A stretch of 64,000 nucleotides of DNA from Buchananella hordeovulneris (GCF_001907235.1 NZ_MQVS01000006.1:1-64000), one strand, 5' to 3'. Counted from the stretch's first letter, positions 52,964-61,853 are shown. The notes: generated by a model from the sequence alone, not told the origin. Numbers and translations are program-made.

Positions 52964-54832
52964 CTACTGTTCCTCATCTGTCCCTCCCGCCTCGACGGGA
53001 AACAGGGTGACGGGCCCGCTGGAGGGCGGCACCTGCAACATGCGCATGGCGTCCGCGCCGATGGTCCGGAAGACGGGAGCAGCCACATCACTGCCCCAGA
53101 TGGAGGTGGTCGGCTTATAGACGATGACGGTGATGGCCACCTTCGGCTTTTCTGCCGGCAGCAAGCCAGTGAAGGAGGCGACGGTGCCCTCGATTTCGCC
53201 ACCTGCCCCAATGATCTGCGTGGTGCCAGTTTTCCCCGCCGTCCGGTACCCCTCCACGGCTCCGTATTGTCCGGTGCCTCCTTCCAGGGTGGCAGATTCC
53301 AGCATAGTCACTAGATCACGAGCGTGGTTTTCCTGCATGACCCGCCGTTCGTCGGGCCGTTTGGCGGCGGTGAAGTTGCCGTTGACGTCGGAATACCCGT
53401 CGACCAGGCGCGGGGCCCGGTAGATTCCGCCCGCCCCCACCGCGGCGAGCATGGCGTTGGTCTGTACGACGGTGCCCGAAAATCCCTGCCCAAACATGAC
53501 GGTGTAACGCTGGCGGCCGTCCCACTGGGAGGCGGGGGCCAGCATGCCCGCGGTCTCTCCCGGCAGTTCGATGCCAGTAACCTCCCCGAACCCAAAGTCG
53601 CGGAGGTACTTCTCCCGCTGTGTGTCAGTCAGCATGTCGCCGATCTGCACGGTGCCGGTGTTGGAGGAAGCCGCCAGCACCCCGGTGGCCGTGTAGTTCT
53701 TGACCTCATGGGGGTGGGAATCGGAGAATGACTGCCCGTTGGGCGCCGTCCAGTGGTCCGGGGACACGATGACGCTGGTGGGTGTGACCTTGTTTTGGTC
53801 AAGAGCGGAGGCCAAAGTCACCACCTTGCCGGTCGAGCCAGGCTCCACCGGGGTAGTCACGGCCAGGGAGTTCATCGTCCGCCTGTCCCATTCGCCCGGT
53901 TTACCGGGATCCAACGAATTGGAGTCAGCCAAGGCCAGAATGCGGCCGGTGTCGATCTCCTGCACGACGACACTGCCCCACTCGGCCTTAAAGTCGACCA
54001 CGGCCTTGTCCAGGGCACTTTGCGCGGAGAACTGCAGATCTGAATTGAGGGAGGTGTGCACGTTGCGGCCGGGCTCGGCCTGCACGAGCACCTGGTACTC
54101 CCCCTCGGGCAGCACCTGCCCGAAGGCACCCGTTTCTGCCGCTTGCTCTCCGGGCACCGAGCGCAGATAGTCCCGCTGGGAGTACTCCAGCCCCGCCCCC
54201 GTCTCGGTGACTTTGCCGTCCTCTCCCAACACGTCGTCCCGGTAGTAACCCACTACGGTGCCCGCCGTGGCCCCGGCCGGGTACTCCCGCACGTAGGTCT
54301 CTATCTTGTCTATGCCAGAGATGTTCAGGGCCTTTATCGCGTGCCAACGGGCAGGCAAGACATTCTTAGCGAGCACTGGGAAGCGCTGCTCGCCCGCCAG
54401 CACCCCTCCGAGCACCAGCGGGTCGACGTCCAGCAGTGGTGCCAAGAGTTTGGCCGCGTGGTAGGCCCCGCGGCCCAGCACGACTGGTTCTTGCTGTTGC
54501 GTCTGCGGGTTTAGCTCCGTGCACAGCTGTTCTTCCCCAGCGGGCCCCGGGCACATTTTGTATTCCACGAACCCCCGCACCTGTTCCGTGTCCGCGAGGA
54601 TGTCGTAGCGCTTGACAGAGGTCGCCAGCACGTTGCCGTTGGCGTCCTTGATGTCGCCGCGCGGTAGCTGGATTTTGGAGCGCGTTAGGCGCCAATCCAG
54701 CGACCGCGCGGCCAGGGGACCGACCTCAACGATCTGGATGCGAGCCAACGACCCAACGACTCCCACCAGCATGCATAACAAGAAGATGCCAAGAGGGATG
54801 CCTATTCCTCGGGTCTGCCCGCCTCTGACCAC
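52964..54832 (-). CDS. ftsI: Septal transpeptidase FtsI (PBP3-type)
   Basis: FtsI crosslinks septal peptidoglycan with FtsW. The 622-residue class B PBP has one N-terminal membrane helix (about 10-30), a dimerisation region with RGDIKDANGNVLA, and a transpeptidase domain with nucleophile Ser in EPGSTGKVV, AASSNTGTV as the SxN motif and AGKTGTTQII as KTG. The start is GTG. It lies 29 bp behind ftsL. Confidence 0.95.
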   Translation of the reverse strand: MVRGGQTRGIGIPLGIFLLCMLVGVVGSLARIQIVEVGPLAARSLDWRLTRSKIQLPRGDIKDANGNVLATSVKRYDILADTEQVRGFVEYKMCPGPAGEEQLCTELNPQTQQQEPVVLGRGAYHAAKLLAPLLDVDPLVLGGVLAGEQRFPVLAKNVLPARWHAIKALNISGIDKIETYVREYPAGATAGTVVGYYRDDVLGEDGKVTETGAGLEYSQRDYLRSVPGEQAAETGAFGQVLPEGEYQVLVQAEPGRNVHTSLNSDLQFSAQSALDKAVVDFKAEWGSVVVQEIDTGRILALADSNSLDPGKPGEWDRRTMNSLAVTTPVEPGSTGKVVTLASALDQNKVTPTSVIVSPDHWTAPNGQSFSDSHPHEVKNYTATGVLAASSNTGTVQIGDMLTDTQREKYLRDFGFGEVTGIELPGETAGMLAPASQWDGRQRYTVMFGQGFSGTVVQTNAMLAAVGAGGIYRAPRLVDGYSDVNGNFTAAKRPDERRVMQENHARDLVTMLESATLEGGTGQYGAVEGYRTAGKTGTTQIIGAGGEIEGTVASFTGLLPAEKPKVAITVIVYKPTTSIWGSDVAAPVFRTIGADAMRMLQVPPSSGPVTLFPVEAGGTDEEQ

Positions 54833-54861
54833 GGCCGCTCCGTTTCCTTAACTATCTGCTC

Positions 54862-55248
54862 CTACTTCGCCGGGGTGCCCGGCACCACCTCCGAGGTAGC
54901 GAGCGTAATGGTTCCGGCGTCACCTGCCTGCACCAGACCAAGCTCATGGGCCCGGCGAGCTAGCTCTTGGGGGGACTTGGATTGGAGGGCTTGCGCCGTC
55001 ATCGACTGGTACTCGTCCTCCAACACCAATAGTTCCCGCTCGAGCTTTTGGATATCGTAGGCGGCCGCCGCCGACTTGGCGCGGAACACCAGCGAGACAA
55101 GGATCGTCAGGATCAACAGCAGGATCACACCCAAGGTGGGCACGAAGCGTCGACGCACTACCGGCGCCGTGCTGACCAGGGTCAGCGTCGGCGGCAGTTC
55201 GCGCGCCCGGACTGTTGGCCGGGTGGACCGAACAGGAATGGCGCTCAT
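54862..55248 (-). CDS. ftsL: FtsL-like divisome protein
   Basis: The 128-residue protein has the FtsL topology: a basic cytoplasmic N-terminus (about 1-37), one membrane helix (LGVILLLILTILVSLVF) and a predicted coiled coil (QKLERELLVLEDEYQSM). Sequence is poorly conserved in this family, so the call rests on topology and its place between rsmH and ftsI. The start overlaps the rsmH stop (ATGA). Confidence 0.85.
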   Translation of the reverse strand: MSAIPVRSTRPTVRARELPPTLTLVSTAPVVRRRFVPTLGVILLLILTILVSLVFRAKSAAAAYDIQKLERELLVLEDEYQSMTAQALQSKSPQELARRAHELGLVQAGDAGTITLATSEVVPGTPAK

Positions 55249-56240
55249 CTCTTGCTCCTAACATTGGCGGATCGAATACGTTCGGCGGCGCGTAGACGCA
55301 CAGACTGGGACCGCGAGTTGTTCGCGATCTCGGCAGCATCGGCGCGTTCTGCTCCGCGCGTCAGCAGACGCAGGTAGGGCTCGTGCTCGGGTAACAAGAC
55401 CGGTAGCCCGACGGGGGCGGGGGGATTGGCTCCCGCCGCCAAGGCCACCTTCACCAGGCGGTCTTCGAGGGAGTGGTAGGACTCGACGACGATGCGGCCG
55501 CCCACCGCCAAGCTGGCGATGGCGCGTGGCAAGGCCGCCTCCAAGATGCGCAACTCATCGTTGACTGCGATGCGTAGCGCCTGAAAGGTCCGCTTGGCCG
55601 GGTTGCCGCCGGTACGGCGGGCCGGGGCGGGGATTACCGTCTTGACCAACTCCGCCAACTCACTGGTGCGCCGTAGCGGCCGCTGCTGGCGCTGGTCAAC
55701 GATGCGCTTGGCAATCTGGGGGGCAAACTTTTCTTCTCCGTAGACCCGGAGAATCCGCCGCAGCTCCACCTCGCTGGCGCTGGCCAAGAGCTGCGCGGCG
55801 GTGGGGCCAGTGTCGGACATTCGCATGTCCAATTCGGCATCGCGCACGTAGCTAAAGCCTCGCTCGGCGTCGTCGAGCTGGAGGGAAGAGACACCCAAGT
55901 CCATCAAGATGCCATCAACTTGTCCCCCGCGCCCGTGGCGGGCAGCGACGTCGTCGATGGTGTCGTAGGTGGCCTGCACCGCAATGAAGCGGTCGGCGTA
56001 CGGGGCCAAACGCTGCGTAGCCAATGCAATGGCCTGCGGGTCGCGGTCGATGCCCACCACCCGGCAGTTTGGCAACGCCGCCAGCAGGGCGGCGGTGTGG
56101 CCGCCCATGCCTAGGGTGGCGTCGATCACGACGGCCCCAGGTTGGGTCAGCGCAGGGGCCAACAGCTCCACACAGCGTGCCTGCAACACAGGCACGTGGA
56201 GGTCAGCCACTTCATCGGGGGTTCGGTTTGCAGTATCCAT
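55245..56240 (-). CDS. rsmH: 16S rRNA (cytosine1402-N4)-methyltransferase
   Basis: RsmH (MraW) methylates C1402 of 16S rRNA. The 331-residue protein has VIDATLGMGGHTAALL for SAM binding, GIDRDPQAIALA, ILMDLGVSSLQLDDAERGF and the late VVESYHSLEDRLVK. A GGAGG site precedes the ATG. An 111-bp gap separates it from mraZ. Confidence 0.96.
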   Translation of the reverse strand: MDTANRTPDEVADLHVPVLQARCVELLAPALTQPGAVVIDATLGMGGHTAALLAALPNCRVVGIDRDPQAIALATQRLAPYADRFIAVQATYDTIDDVAARHGRGGQVDGILMDLGVSSLQLDDAERGFSYVRDAELDMRMSDTGPTAAQLLASASEVELRRILRVYGEEKFAPQIAKRIVDQRQQRPLRRTSELAELVKTVIPAPARRTGGNPAKRTFQALRIAVNDELRILEAALPRAIASLAVGGRIVVESYHSLEDRLVKVALAAGANPPAPVGLPVLLPEHEPYLRLLTRGAERADAAEIANNSRSQSVRLRAAERIRSANVRSKR

Positions 56241-56351
56241 GGCTTTCCTCCTTTCGTTATCTGTGCTGGTCTGCGTCAGGACTCCCGCCGCCCCTCCGGC
56301 GTTGGGGAAGTCCGCCGGTGCACGGAAGGAGACCTCACGCGACCACGAGCC

Positions 56352-56786
56352 TTAAGACAACTCGCTGCCAAAGATTGCGTCTTGACTGGCGGCGTACACC
56401 TCCTCCTTCTCCTGCAGGTACTGACTCCAGGACTGGGCATCCCACACTTCAAAATGGTCGCCCACCCCGATGACCGTTAAGTCACGCTGCAGGTGGGCGT
56501 ACTCGCGCAGAGCCGGGGGCACTGTTATGCGCCCCTGCTTATCCGGCACGATGTCCGCCGCCCCAGAAAACAGCAGTCGCGCGAAGTCGCGCACCTGCAT
56601 CCCGGGAAGTGGCTTACTGACCAGCTTCGCGTGGATGGCCTCGAAGACCGCCGACGGATATGCCGCCAACGCTCTTTCTTGCCCCCGAGTGAGCACCAGA
56701 CCGGTGGCCACTTGGTCACGGAACTTTGCAGGCAAGATGAGCCGACCTTTGTCATCCAGACGTGGTTCATACGTCCCGAAGAACAC
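56352..56786 (-). CDS. mraZ: Transcriptional regulator MraZ
   Basis: MraZ is an AbrB-like DNA-binding protein that forms rings and controls the dcw operon. The 144-residue protein has two repeats of the fold, with LDDKGRLILPAKFRD and PDKQGRITVPPALREYA. It starts at GTG behind GGAGGTGA. GTGG boxes immediately upstream suggest autoregulation, as shown for Escherichia coli and Mycoplasma MraZ. Confidence 0.97.
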   Translation of the reverse strand: MFFGTYEPRLDDKGRLILPAKFRDQVATGLVLTRGQERALAAYPSAVFEAIHAKLVSKPLPGMQVRDFARLLFSGAADIVPDKQGRITVPPALREYAHLQRDLTVIGVGDHFEVWDAQSWSQYLQEKEEVYAASQDAIFGSELS

Positions 56787-56818
56787 GGCTCACCTCCCCC
56801 GCAGAGCTCCATGGCTCG

Positions 56819-56852
56819 CCACTCTACTCCACTTTCCCCCACTTTTCCCCAC
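56819..56852 (-). promoter_or_regulatory. MraZ-box array: four GTGG repeats at exact 10-bp spacing
   Basis: On the minus strand GTGG begins at 56852, 56842, 56832 and 56822, giving units GTGGGGAAAA, GTGGGGGAAA, GTGGAGTAGA and GTGGCGAGCC. MraZ is known to bind direct TGGGN- or AAAGTG-type repeats with one-helical-turn spacing upstream of its own gene. The array ends 33 bases before the mraZ start. Confidence 0.8.
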
Positions 56853-57064
56853 ATGCCCGCTGAACAAATGCTGAAAGAGAAGTAATTTGTCGCGCAATTT
56901 CAACGAAAATTACCGGTGGGGGACAATGGAGTGATCTAGTCCGCCACCCCCACTCCGGCGTGGCGCGTGACCCAAGACACAGATATTGTCACCACTGGGC
57001 CAAGGGCAGGTTATGCAGCCAAAACCCAACCGCCTGACCACCCAGTCCCCCGAAATCGCCCAGC

Positions 57065-57164
57065 GGGGAGGAAAGTGGAGCGGGTGGCAAGCCAGGTGGG
57101 ACGTCAGGCGCAGGTTTCTCCCGGTTTCCCAACGGCAACCCCGCCACGGGGGAGGAAAGTGGAG
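57065..57164 (+). repeat. Two copies of GGGGAGGAAAGTGGAG, 84 bp apart
   Basis: The 16-base word occurs at 57065-57080 and 57149-57164. Both contain AAAGTGGAG, which also occurs inside the MraZ-box array but on the other strand. Flanking sequences are unrelated. Confidence 0.65.
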
Positions 57165-57645
57165 GCGCACACCAGTAGACCCCCACTTCCCTTCCCCCGC
57201 ATGACAAATGCGCACCCTGACATGACCTTTTCTTTACGTAAGAAACCTGGAAAGGGAGGAGCGCCAGAAAGAGCGGCGCCCCCGCGGAACCCGGCAACAG
57301 AATTCACCCAGGGTTCCCACAGGATAGAAATAAAGCGGAGGGATTTTTCGCCCTTTTTTGGGAAACGATAAGCCCGGCCCGCGACATCACGATAGGCGCA
57401 CCGCTCAGCATTTTCTCAGCTTCGCGCGTTGGTAAACATATGCGGCGGCCAAATTGTCCGGGCACAGCCCCGGGCGCCGCAAATAGTGCCGAGACGACGC
57501 GCCCCTGCCAACCAGTCGCTCCCTATCTCCCACGCCCCGGCAGGCAGGAACACCTCCCCCCACCCTGGCACCAGGCAGCGCTCCCCTCCCCCGCGGCAGG
57601 CAGGCGCAGCGCCGTCAGCGTTATACGGCGCAGGGGACGAACGCG

Positions 57646-57688
57646 GGCGCCCCGCCACTGTCCGGGGGGACAGTCGTAGCAGGGCGCC
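57646..57688 (-). terminator. Nested hairpin downstream of the DUF3040 gene
   Basis: Inner arms CTGTCC and GGACAG (57658-57663, 57668-57673) around four bases are enclosed by GGCGCCC (57646-57652) and GGGCGCC (57682-57688). It lies 18 bases after the DUF3040 stop and probably ends the dinB-DUF3040 transcript. Confidence 0.6.
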
Positions 57689-57705
57689 TGCTTACCAGCC
57701 GCTCA

Positions 57706-58125
57706 CTATTCGCGCGAGCGCCGACGTTTGTCCCACTGCTCTTGCTGCCGCTGCATGAACGAGCCTTGCTTTCCGCCCCCGCGCGGGCGACGCCCCGCCG
57801 CCCACTTCCGCCCCCCGCGTGGCTGCGATATGGCGTACACGACCCCCGCGAGAGCCACCAGGAATCCCAGCACCCCCAGGGTGACGGCAGGAACCGTTGC
57901 TAGCCGGAAGGCCACCGCCCCGACCAGAATCGCCATGCCCACGAAGGTTCCCGCTACCCCCACGACCACCCGGGTAAAAGAGAACCCACCGGCTGCGCCA
58001 CCGGACACAGGCCGCAGCGAACTGGGGCTGGCAGGTCCGGTGGGGGCGGCAGCCCCAGGATCCTCGCCTCGCATCTGTGCCTCCAGCTGCGCAAGCACCT
58101 CACGTTCGCGTTCTGACAGGCCCAT
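57706..58125 (-). CDS. DUF3040 membrane protein
   Basis: The 139-residue protein starts MGLSEREREVLAQLEAQM, the DUF3040 N-terminus, then a Pro/Ala linker, two membrane helices (about 50-100) and a basic tail rich in Arg and Gly. Its function is unknown. The family is common beside mraZ in actinobacteria. The ATG is chosen for GGAG six bases upstream and for family start; it overlaps the dinB end by 26 bp. Confidence 0.88.
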   Translation of the reverse strand: MGLSEREREVLAQLEAQMRGEDPGAAAPTGPASPSSLRPVSGGAAGGFSFTRVVVGVAGTFVGMAILVGAVAFRLATVPAVTLGVLGFLVALAGVVYAISQPRGGRKWAAGRRPRGGGKQGSFMQRQQEQWDKRRRSRE

Positions 58126-59416
58126 CTTCCGCTCCATTCTGCTCGCTACCTACAGGATAGCCCGCTCGCCGCCCCCTAATCGCCGTCTTGCCGCCTGGGC
58201 CGGTCCCCTTTTGCCCCGCGAGGAGACTGGCAGGTTGGACCGCCCGCGGCCCGAAACGGTTCAGCACCTCGTCAACGGAGCGTTGGGTGGCCTGCTGCCT
58301 TCCGTCCGAATCGAGCGCAAATTGCACACCGACGGCCCGCTCCACCACTCCCTCCACGCGCACCCCTACCAGCCGCACTGGCCCCGCTAGGGCCATCTCG
58401 GCCAGCAGGCGCAGGGCGATTGCTGCTAGCTCAGCATCCAAATCGGTCGGCTGGGCCAAGGTGCGAGAACGCGTATGCAGGCGGAAATCTGGGGTCTTGA
58501 CCTTTAGCACGACGGTGGTGGCCAACCGGTGACGTTGCCTGAGTTGCCTGCCGCAGGTGCGGGCCTGGTGCAGGACCGTACGGCGAAGCTGCGCGGCCGT
58601 CACGTCCGCCGTAAAGAAGGTGGTCTCGGTGCCGTAGGACTTCTCCACCCGTCCTGGGCGCACCTGTCGCCGATCGTCGTTGCGGGCCAGAGCGGCCAGG
58701 CGGGCGCCAGCGGCGCGGCCCACCCACTTGCTCAGCTGACTGGTGTCAAGGCGAGCGAGGTCGCCCACCGTCTCCACTCCCCGCAGTTGCAGATTCTGCG
58801 CCGTCACTCGCCCGACACCAGGCAGGGCACCGATGGGCAGCAGGTGCAGGAAGTCCAAGGACCGGTCTGCCGGTATGAGCAATAGGCCGTCCGGTTTGGC
58901 GTGTGCGGAGGCCAGTTTGGCCAACAGCTTGGTGTCTCCGATGCCGATCGAGGCCACTACCCCGACTTCACGACGAATGGTTTGCCGCAACTGGGTGGCG
59001 ATGGGCAGGGCAGATCCCCACAGCCTGCGCGCTCCCGCCACATCCAGGTAGGCCTCGTCAACGCTGACCTGCTGCACGTGCGGGGTCACCCGCTGCAGGA
59101 TCGCCATCACCGAACGCGAGACCTCTTGGTAGCGGCGCATTCGGGCCGGTTGTAGTACCAGCTGGGGGCACAGCTGCTTGGCGTGGGCGACGCTCTGCGC
59201 CGCTCGCACCCCGAAAGCCCGGGCTGCGTAACTGGCCGCACTGATCACGCCTCTGTCAGGCCCGCCCACAGCCACTGGCAGACCGCGCAGGTGCGGATGG
59301 TCGAGAATCTCTACGGCGGCGAAGAAGGCATCCATATCCACGTGCAGGATGGGGGTAGCGCTGTCATCGTCACCCCAGTGACGGCGGGCGGCCGCCAACC
59401 GCGGCGCGTTGGACAT
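58100..59416 (-). CDS. dinB: DNA polymerase IV (Y-family)
   Basis: DinB copies damaged DNA at low fidelity. The 438-residue protein has the catalytic HVDMDAFFAAVE, then GVRAAQSVAHAKQLCPQ and VDEAYLDV with the second acidic pair, a helix-hairpin-helix (GALPGVGRVTAQNL) and a little-finger domain. A consensus beta-clamp motif was not clearly seen at the C-terminus, which ends in an Arg/Gly-rich tail. The ATG is behind AAAGGAGA. It is divergent from the spermidine-synthase-like gene. Confidence 0.94.
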   Translation of the reverse strand: MSNAPRLAAARRHWGDDDSATPILHVDMDAFFAAVEILDHPHLRGLPVAVGGPDRGVISAASYAARAFGVRAAQSVAHAKQLCPQLVLQPARMRRYQEVSRSVMAILQRVTPHVQQVSVDEAYLDVAGARRLWGSALPIATQLRQTIRREVGVVASIGIGDTKLLAKLASAHAKPDGLLLIPADRSLDFLHLLPIGALPGVGRVTAQNLQLRGVETVGDLARLDTSQLSKWVGRAAGARLAALARNDDRRQVRPGRVEKSYGTETTFFTADVTAAQLRRTVLHQARTCGRQLRQRHRLATTVVLKVKTPDFRLHTRSRTLAQPTDLDAELAAIALRLLAEMALAGPVRLVGVRVEGVVERAVGVQFALDSDGRQQATQRSVDEVLNRFGPRAVQPASLLAGQKGTGPGGKTAIRGRRAGYPVGSEQNGAEDGPVRTRT

Positions 59417-59456
59417 GACTTCTCCTTTCTTCCCCCAAGCCACTATCTTCCCTGGT

Positions 59457-60329
59457 GTGAACAAGCACAGGACCGGGAAGGGGCGCGGCCGCGGGGCGCG
59501 TTCCCTCCGGGACGATTTTGCCTTGCCTGCCGGGGAGGTGGCTGGCCAGTGGGCACGGATCGAGTGTGTGCCGGACGAGCGAGGCGTGTTGTTGCTCCTC
59601 GACGGGGTAGAAAGCTCCTACCTGGACGCCCTTGACGCCGCTCACCTGGAATTTGAGTACATGCAGCAGTTCGCTGCGGTTGTCGATGCCGTCTTCCCGG
59701 CAGGCGCGGGCCTGCGCGCCTTGCATTTGGGGGGTGGCGGTTGCGCCTTGGCGCGGGCCTGGGACGCCACCCGGCCGTCCAGTAGCCAATTGGTGATCGA
59801 GTACGACGGGGTGCTGGCCCAACAGGTCCGGCACTGGTTTGCCCTGCCGCGCGCTCCCCGCCTGCGAATTCGCCACGCCGAGGCCCGCGCGGCGCTGGCA
59901 GGCAATGCCGGTCAGTGGGACGTTATCGTGCGTGACGTCTTCGTGGGCCGCCAGGTGCCACCGCACCTGCGCACGAGCCAGTTCTATGCGTTGGTTCGCG
60001 CGCGCCTGGCTGCCGGCGGGGTGTTTTTGGCCAACCTAGCTGACGGTCCGCCGCTGAGCGAGGCCCGGCGGGAGGTGGCCACCGCTTTTTCCCAGCTGCC
60101 GGATCTGGCCCTCATCAGCTTCCCGGCCGTGTTCTCGCAGCGTCGGTTTAGCAACCTGGTGCTGGCAAGCGCCCCGGGGGTGGATTGGGCTACCACCGAC
60201 CTGGCTCGCCGCCTCACCCGGTTGCCGTTGCCAGCCACATTCCTCAGCGGAACCAAACTGGCGGAGTTCGCCGCGGGCCACGCCCCGTTTATGGATCCGC
60301 CTTCTCCCACCGGGCAGCCAGCTGCCTAG
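59457..60329 (+). CDS. Spermidine-synthase-like SAM-fold protein
   Basis: The 290-residue protein has the spermidine synthase-like Rossmann fold: a beta-rich N-terminus with DGVESSYLDALDAAHLEFEYM, nucleotide loop ALHLGGGGCALARAW, then VIEYDGVLAQQVR and WDVIVRDVFVG. The acidic residues for polyamine binding are not clearly kept, so it may be a methyltransferase or an inactive relative. The GTG start is chosen because the longer frame overlaps the dinB start region and opens with unconserved sequence. Confidence 0.78.
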   Translation: MNKHRTGKGRGRGARSLRDDFALPAGEVAGQWARIECVPDERGVLLLLDGVESSYLDALDAAHLEFEYMQQFAAVVDAVFPAGAGLRALHLGGGGCALARAWDATRPSSSQLVIEYDGVLAQQVRHWFALPRAPRLRIRHAEARAALAGNAGQWDVIVRDVFVGRQVPPHLRTSQFYALVRARLAAGGVFLANLADGPPLSEARREVATAFSQLPDLALISFPAVFSQRRFSNLVLASAPGVDWATTDLARRLTRLPLPATFLSGTKLAEFAAGHAPFMDPPSPTGQPAA

Positions 60330-60353
60330 CGGCCCCAAGCGGCGAGAGACACT

Positions 60354-60443
60354 GGTGGGGTGGCCGCATGGACTACTCCCCGGAAGTTGGGCCTGGTAAT
60401 CGGGTTCCTTCTTCCGGGGAGCAGTTCAGCAGGCCACCCCACC
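60354..60443. repeat. Nested double palindrome between convergent genes
   Basis: Outer arms GGTGGGGTGGCC (60354-60365) and GGCCACCCCACC (60432-60443) are perfect over 12 bp. Inner arms CTCCCCGGAAG (60376-60386) and CTTCCGGGGAG (60411-60421) are perfect over 11 bp. The 90-bp element fills most of the gap between the spermidine-synthase-like gene and the cold-shock gene. It may be a bidirectional terminator or a small structured mobile-type element. Confidence 0.75.
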
Positions 60444-60461
60444 GACTTGTCTTTCCGTGAA

Positions 60462-60668
60462 TTACAGGGGAACGACGTTCTCCGCCTGCGGCCCCTTCGG
60501 ACCATCACTGATGTCGAACTGCACTCGCTGCCCATCCTCCAAGGTGCGGTAACCCTCAGTCTGGATCGCCGAGTAGTGGACGAAAACGTCCGGGGCGGTG
60601 GGGTCTTCCTGCGCGAGGAAGCCGTAGCCCTTCTCCGCCTTAAACCACTTCACTGTGCCCTGAGCCAT
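60462..60668 (-). CDS. cspA: Cold-shock-domain protein
   Basis: The 68-residue single CSD protein reads [20 protein letters not shown] and carries RNP1 KGYGFL and RNP2 VFVHYSAI. It binds single-stranded RNA and DNA. ATG is chosen for GGAAGGA seven bases upstream; a second ATG four bases before it is out of frame. A 5' leader of up to 207 bp separates it from the PAC2 gene. Confidence 0.96.
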   Translation of the reverse strand: MAQGTVKWFKAEKGYGFLAQEDPTAPDVFVHYSAIQTEGYRTLEDGQRVQFDISDGPKGPQAENVVPL

Positions 60669-60875
60669 GCATTTGTCCTTCCGGGACGTTGTTACCTTCA
60701 GCAATGCCGCAACACCAGTCCCGGTCCGCTCGCCACCGCTACGGGAAAACCGCCTGGAGGATACTTCTGCGCGGGGAACGCGGGTGCAACCCCCCAAGCA
60801 TTACATGCCCCACCCGCCTACACCCGAGGCACGACGCAAATATCGCGCTCGAACGGTTTAGCCGAGAGTGAACTT
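60669..60875 (-). promoter_or_regulatory. Upstream region of the cold-shock gene
   Basis: This 207-bp gap between the PAC2 gene and cspA should hold the cspA promoter and a leader. Long leaders are usual for cold-shock genes. No clear -35/-10 pair or hairpin was identified. Confidence 0.3.
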
Positions 60876-61853
60876 CTAGGTGGGGTCCACGTCCTTGCGG
60901 TACCGACCGCGCCGCTTGGGCTGCTGCCCCGGATCGACTTCTAGGACCGCGTCCCGATGCGCCCGCTCATCAATCGCATCGGCCGAATCAACCATGCGCA
61001 GGAACTCCGCCAACTGCCCAGCGAGCTCTTCGGCGTCGGGCAGCTCCCCTTCCCCGGGGCCAGAGATGAGCTCGGGCCGCAGGGAGTCGTGCTGCTCCTC
61101 CAGGGAGGAGATGACCTCGGCCAACGGCGACTGCCCCGCCACCACCGCATCGATCTGCCCGGCGGTGTGCCGAGCCGCCGCCTCCAGGTCACCGATGGGC
61201 AGCTTCAAGCCGGTTACCTCTGTCAACTTGCGGATCAGCGCCACCGCCGCGGGCGCAAAGTCAGACTCGGCCAGATAGAACGGCACCGCCGCCACCAGTC
61301 CGAGAGCAGTTCCGCCCCGCTGCGCTTGGTCTATCTCCAACATGGAATCCATGGAGGCGGACAGCCGCATGGCTCCGATCATGAGCGGTTGCCCGGCGGT
61401 GGCATCGGCATCGTTACCGTGCAGGTGCACCGGCAGAGGGCGCGAGTGCGCCACCGGCATGGGGGCGCCGTGTACCGACACCGTCATTTCCACCCCCGCT
61501 GCCGCGATGATCTCCTCCACGGCGTGCCGGAAGGCCTGCCACTTGAAGTCTGGCTCGGGGCCGTGCAGCAACAGGATCGGCACCCCTGCGTCGTCGTGGA
61601 TCAGGTCCAGGGCGATCTCGGGGCCTTCGACGTTGCCCAGCTGCCAGTTCTCCAGCCACACCGCGGGCCGGTTGGCGCGGTAATCGACGAATTCGTCGGA
61701 TTGGAACGTGGCGATGCGGGTTACTGGCAACGCCGCGCGCAACTGCTCGGTCACCAAGCGCCCGGCACTGCCCGCGTCCATCGCTCCTTGCAAGTGGTGG
61801 AGCAGCACGGGGGCGCGCACGCCGGGAACGTGCACGTCGTAGTACTGGTTCAT
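60876..61853 (-). CDS. PAC2-family protein
   Basis: The 325-residue protein belongs to the PAC2 (proteasome assembly chaperone 2-like) family, with the N-terminal VLLHHLQGAMDAGSAG, RIATFQSDEFVDYRANRP and the mid-chain ILLLHGPEPDFKWQAF. A predicted helical C-terminal part (about 210-325) carries many acidic residues. The role in actinobacteria is not established. The ATG is chosen for GGAGGTGA four bases upstream. It is divergent from helD. Confidence 0.88.
   Translation of the reverse strand: MNQYYDVHVPGVRAPVLLHHLQGAMDAGSAGRLVTEQLRAALPVTRIATFQSDEFVDYRANRPAVWLENWQLGNVEGPEIALDLIHDDAGVPILLLHGPEPDFKWQAFRHAVEEIIAAAGVEMTVSVHGAPMPVAHSRPLPVHLHGNDADATAGQPLMIGAMRLSASMDSMLEIDQAQRGGTALGLVAAVPFYLAESDFAPAAVALIRKLTEVTGLKLPIGDLEAAARHTAGQIDAVVAGQSPLAEVISSLEEQHDSLRPELISGPGEGELPDAEELAGQLAEFLRMVDSADAIDERAHRDAVLEVDPGQQPKRRGRYRKDVDPT

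Larger units (their letters stand above)
56787..57705. other. Long intergenic region upstream of mraZ
   Basis: These 919 bp hold the mraZ boxes (56819-56852), a repeat pair (57065 and 57149) and the terminator of the DUF3040/dinB transcript (57646-57688). The middle part (57225-57445) is A/T-richer than the surroundings and includes runs of T. Open frames here lack ribosome binding sites and coding bias, and no known RNA family was recognised. A long untranslated mraZ leader, or an unannotated small RNA, remains possible. Confidence 0.5.

Noticed and set aside
57065-57164. RNase P RNA gene
   Set aside because: GAGGAAAGT resembles a conserved RNase P RNA segment, but the following bases do not match and the other universally conserved parts are missing.
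57429-57758. 109-codon plus-strand open frame in the mraZ upstream region
   Set aside because: No ribosome binding site, overlaps the terminator and the end of the DUF3040 gene, Pro/Arg/Ala composition typical of random high-GC frames.
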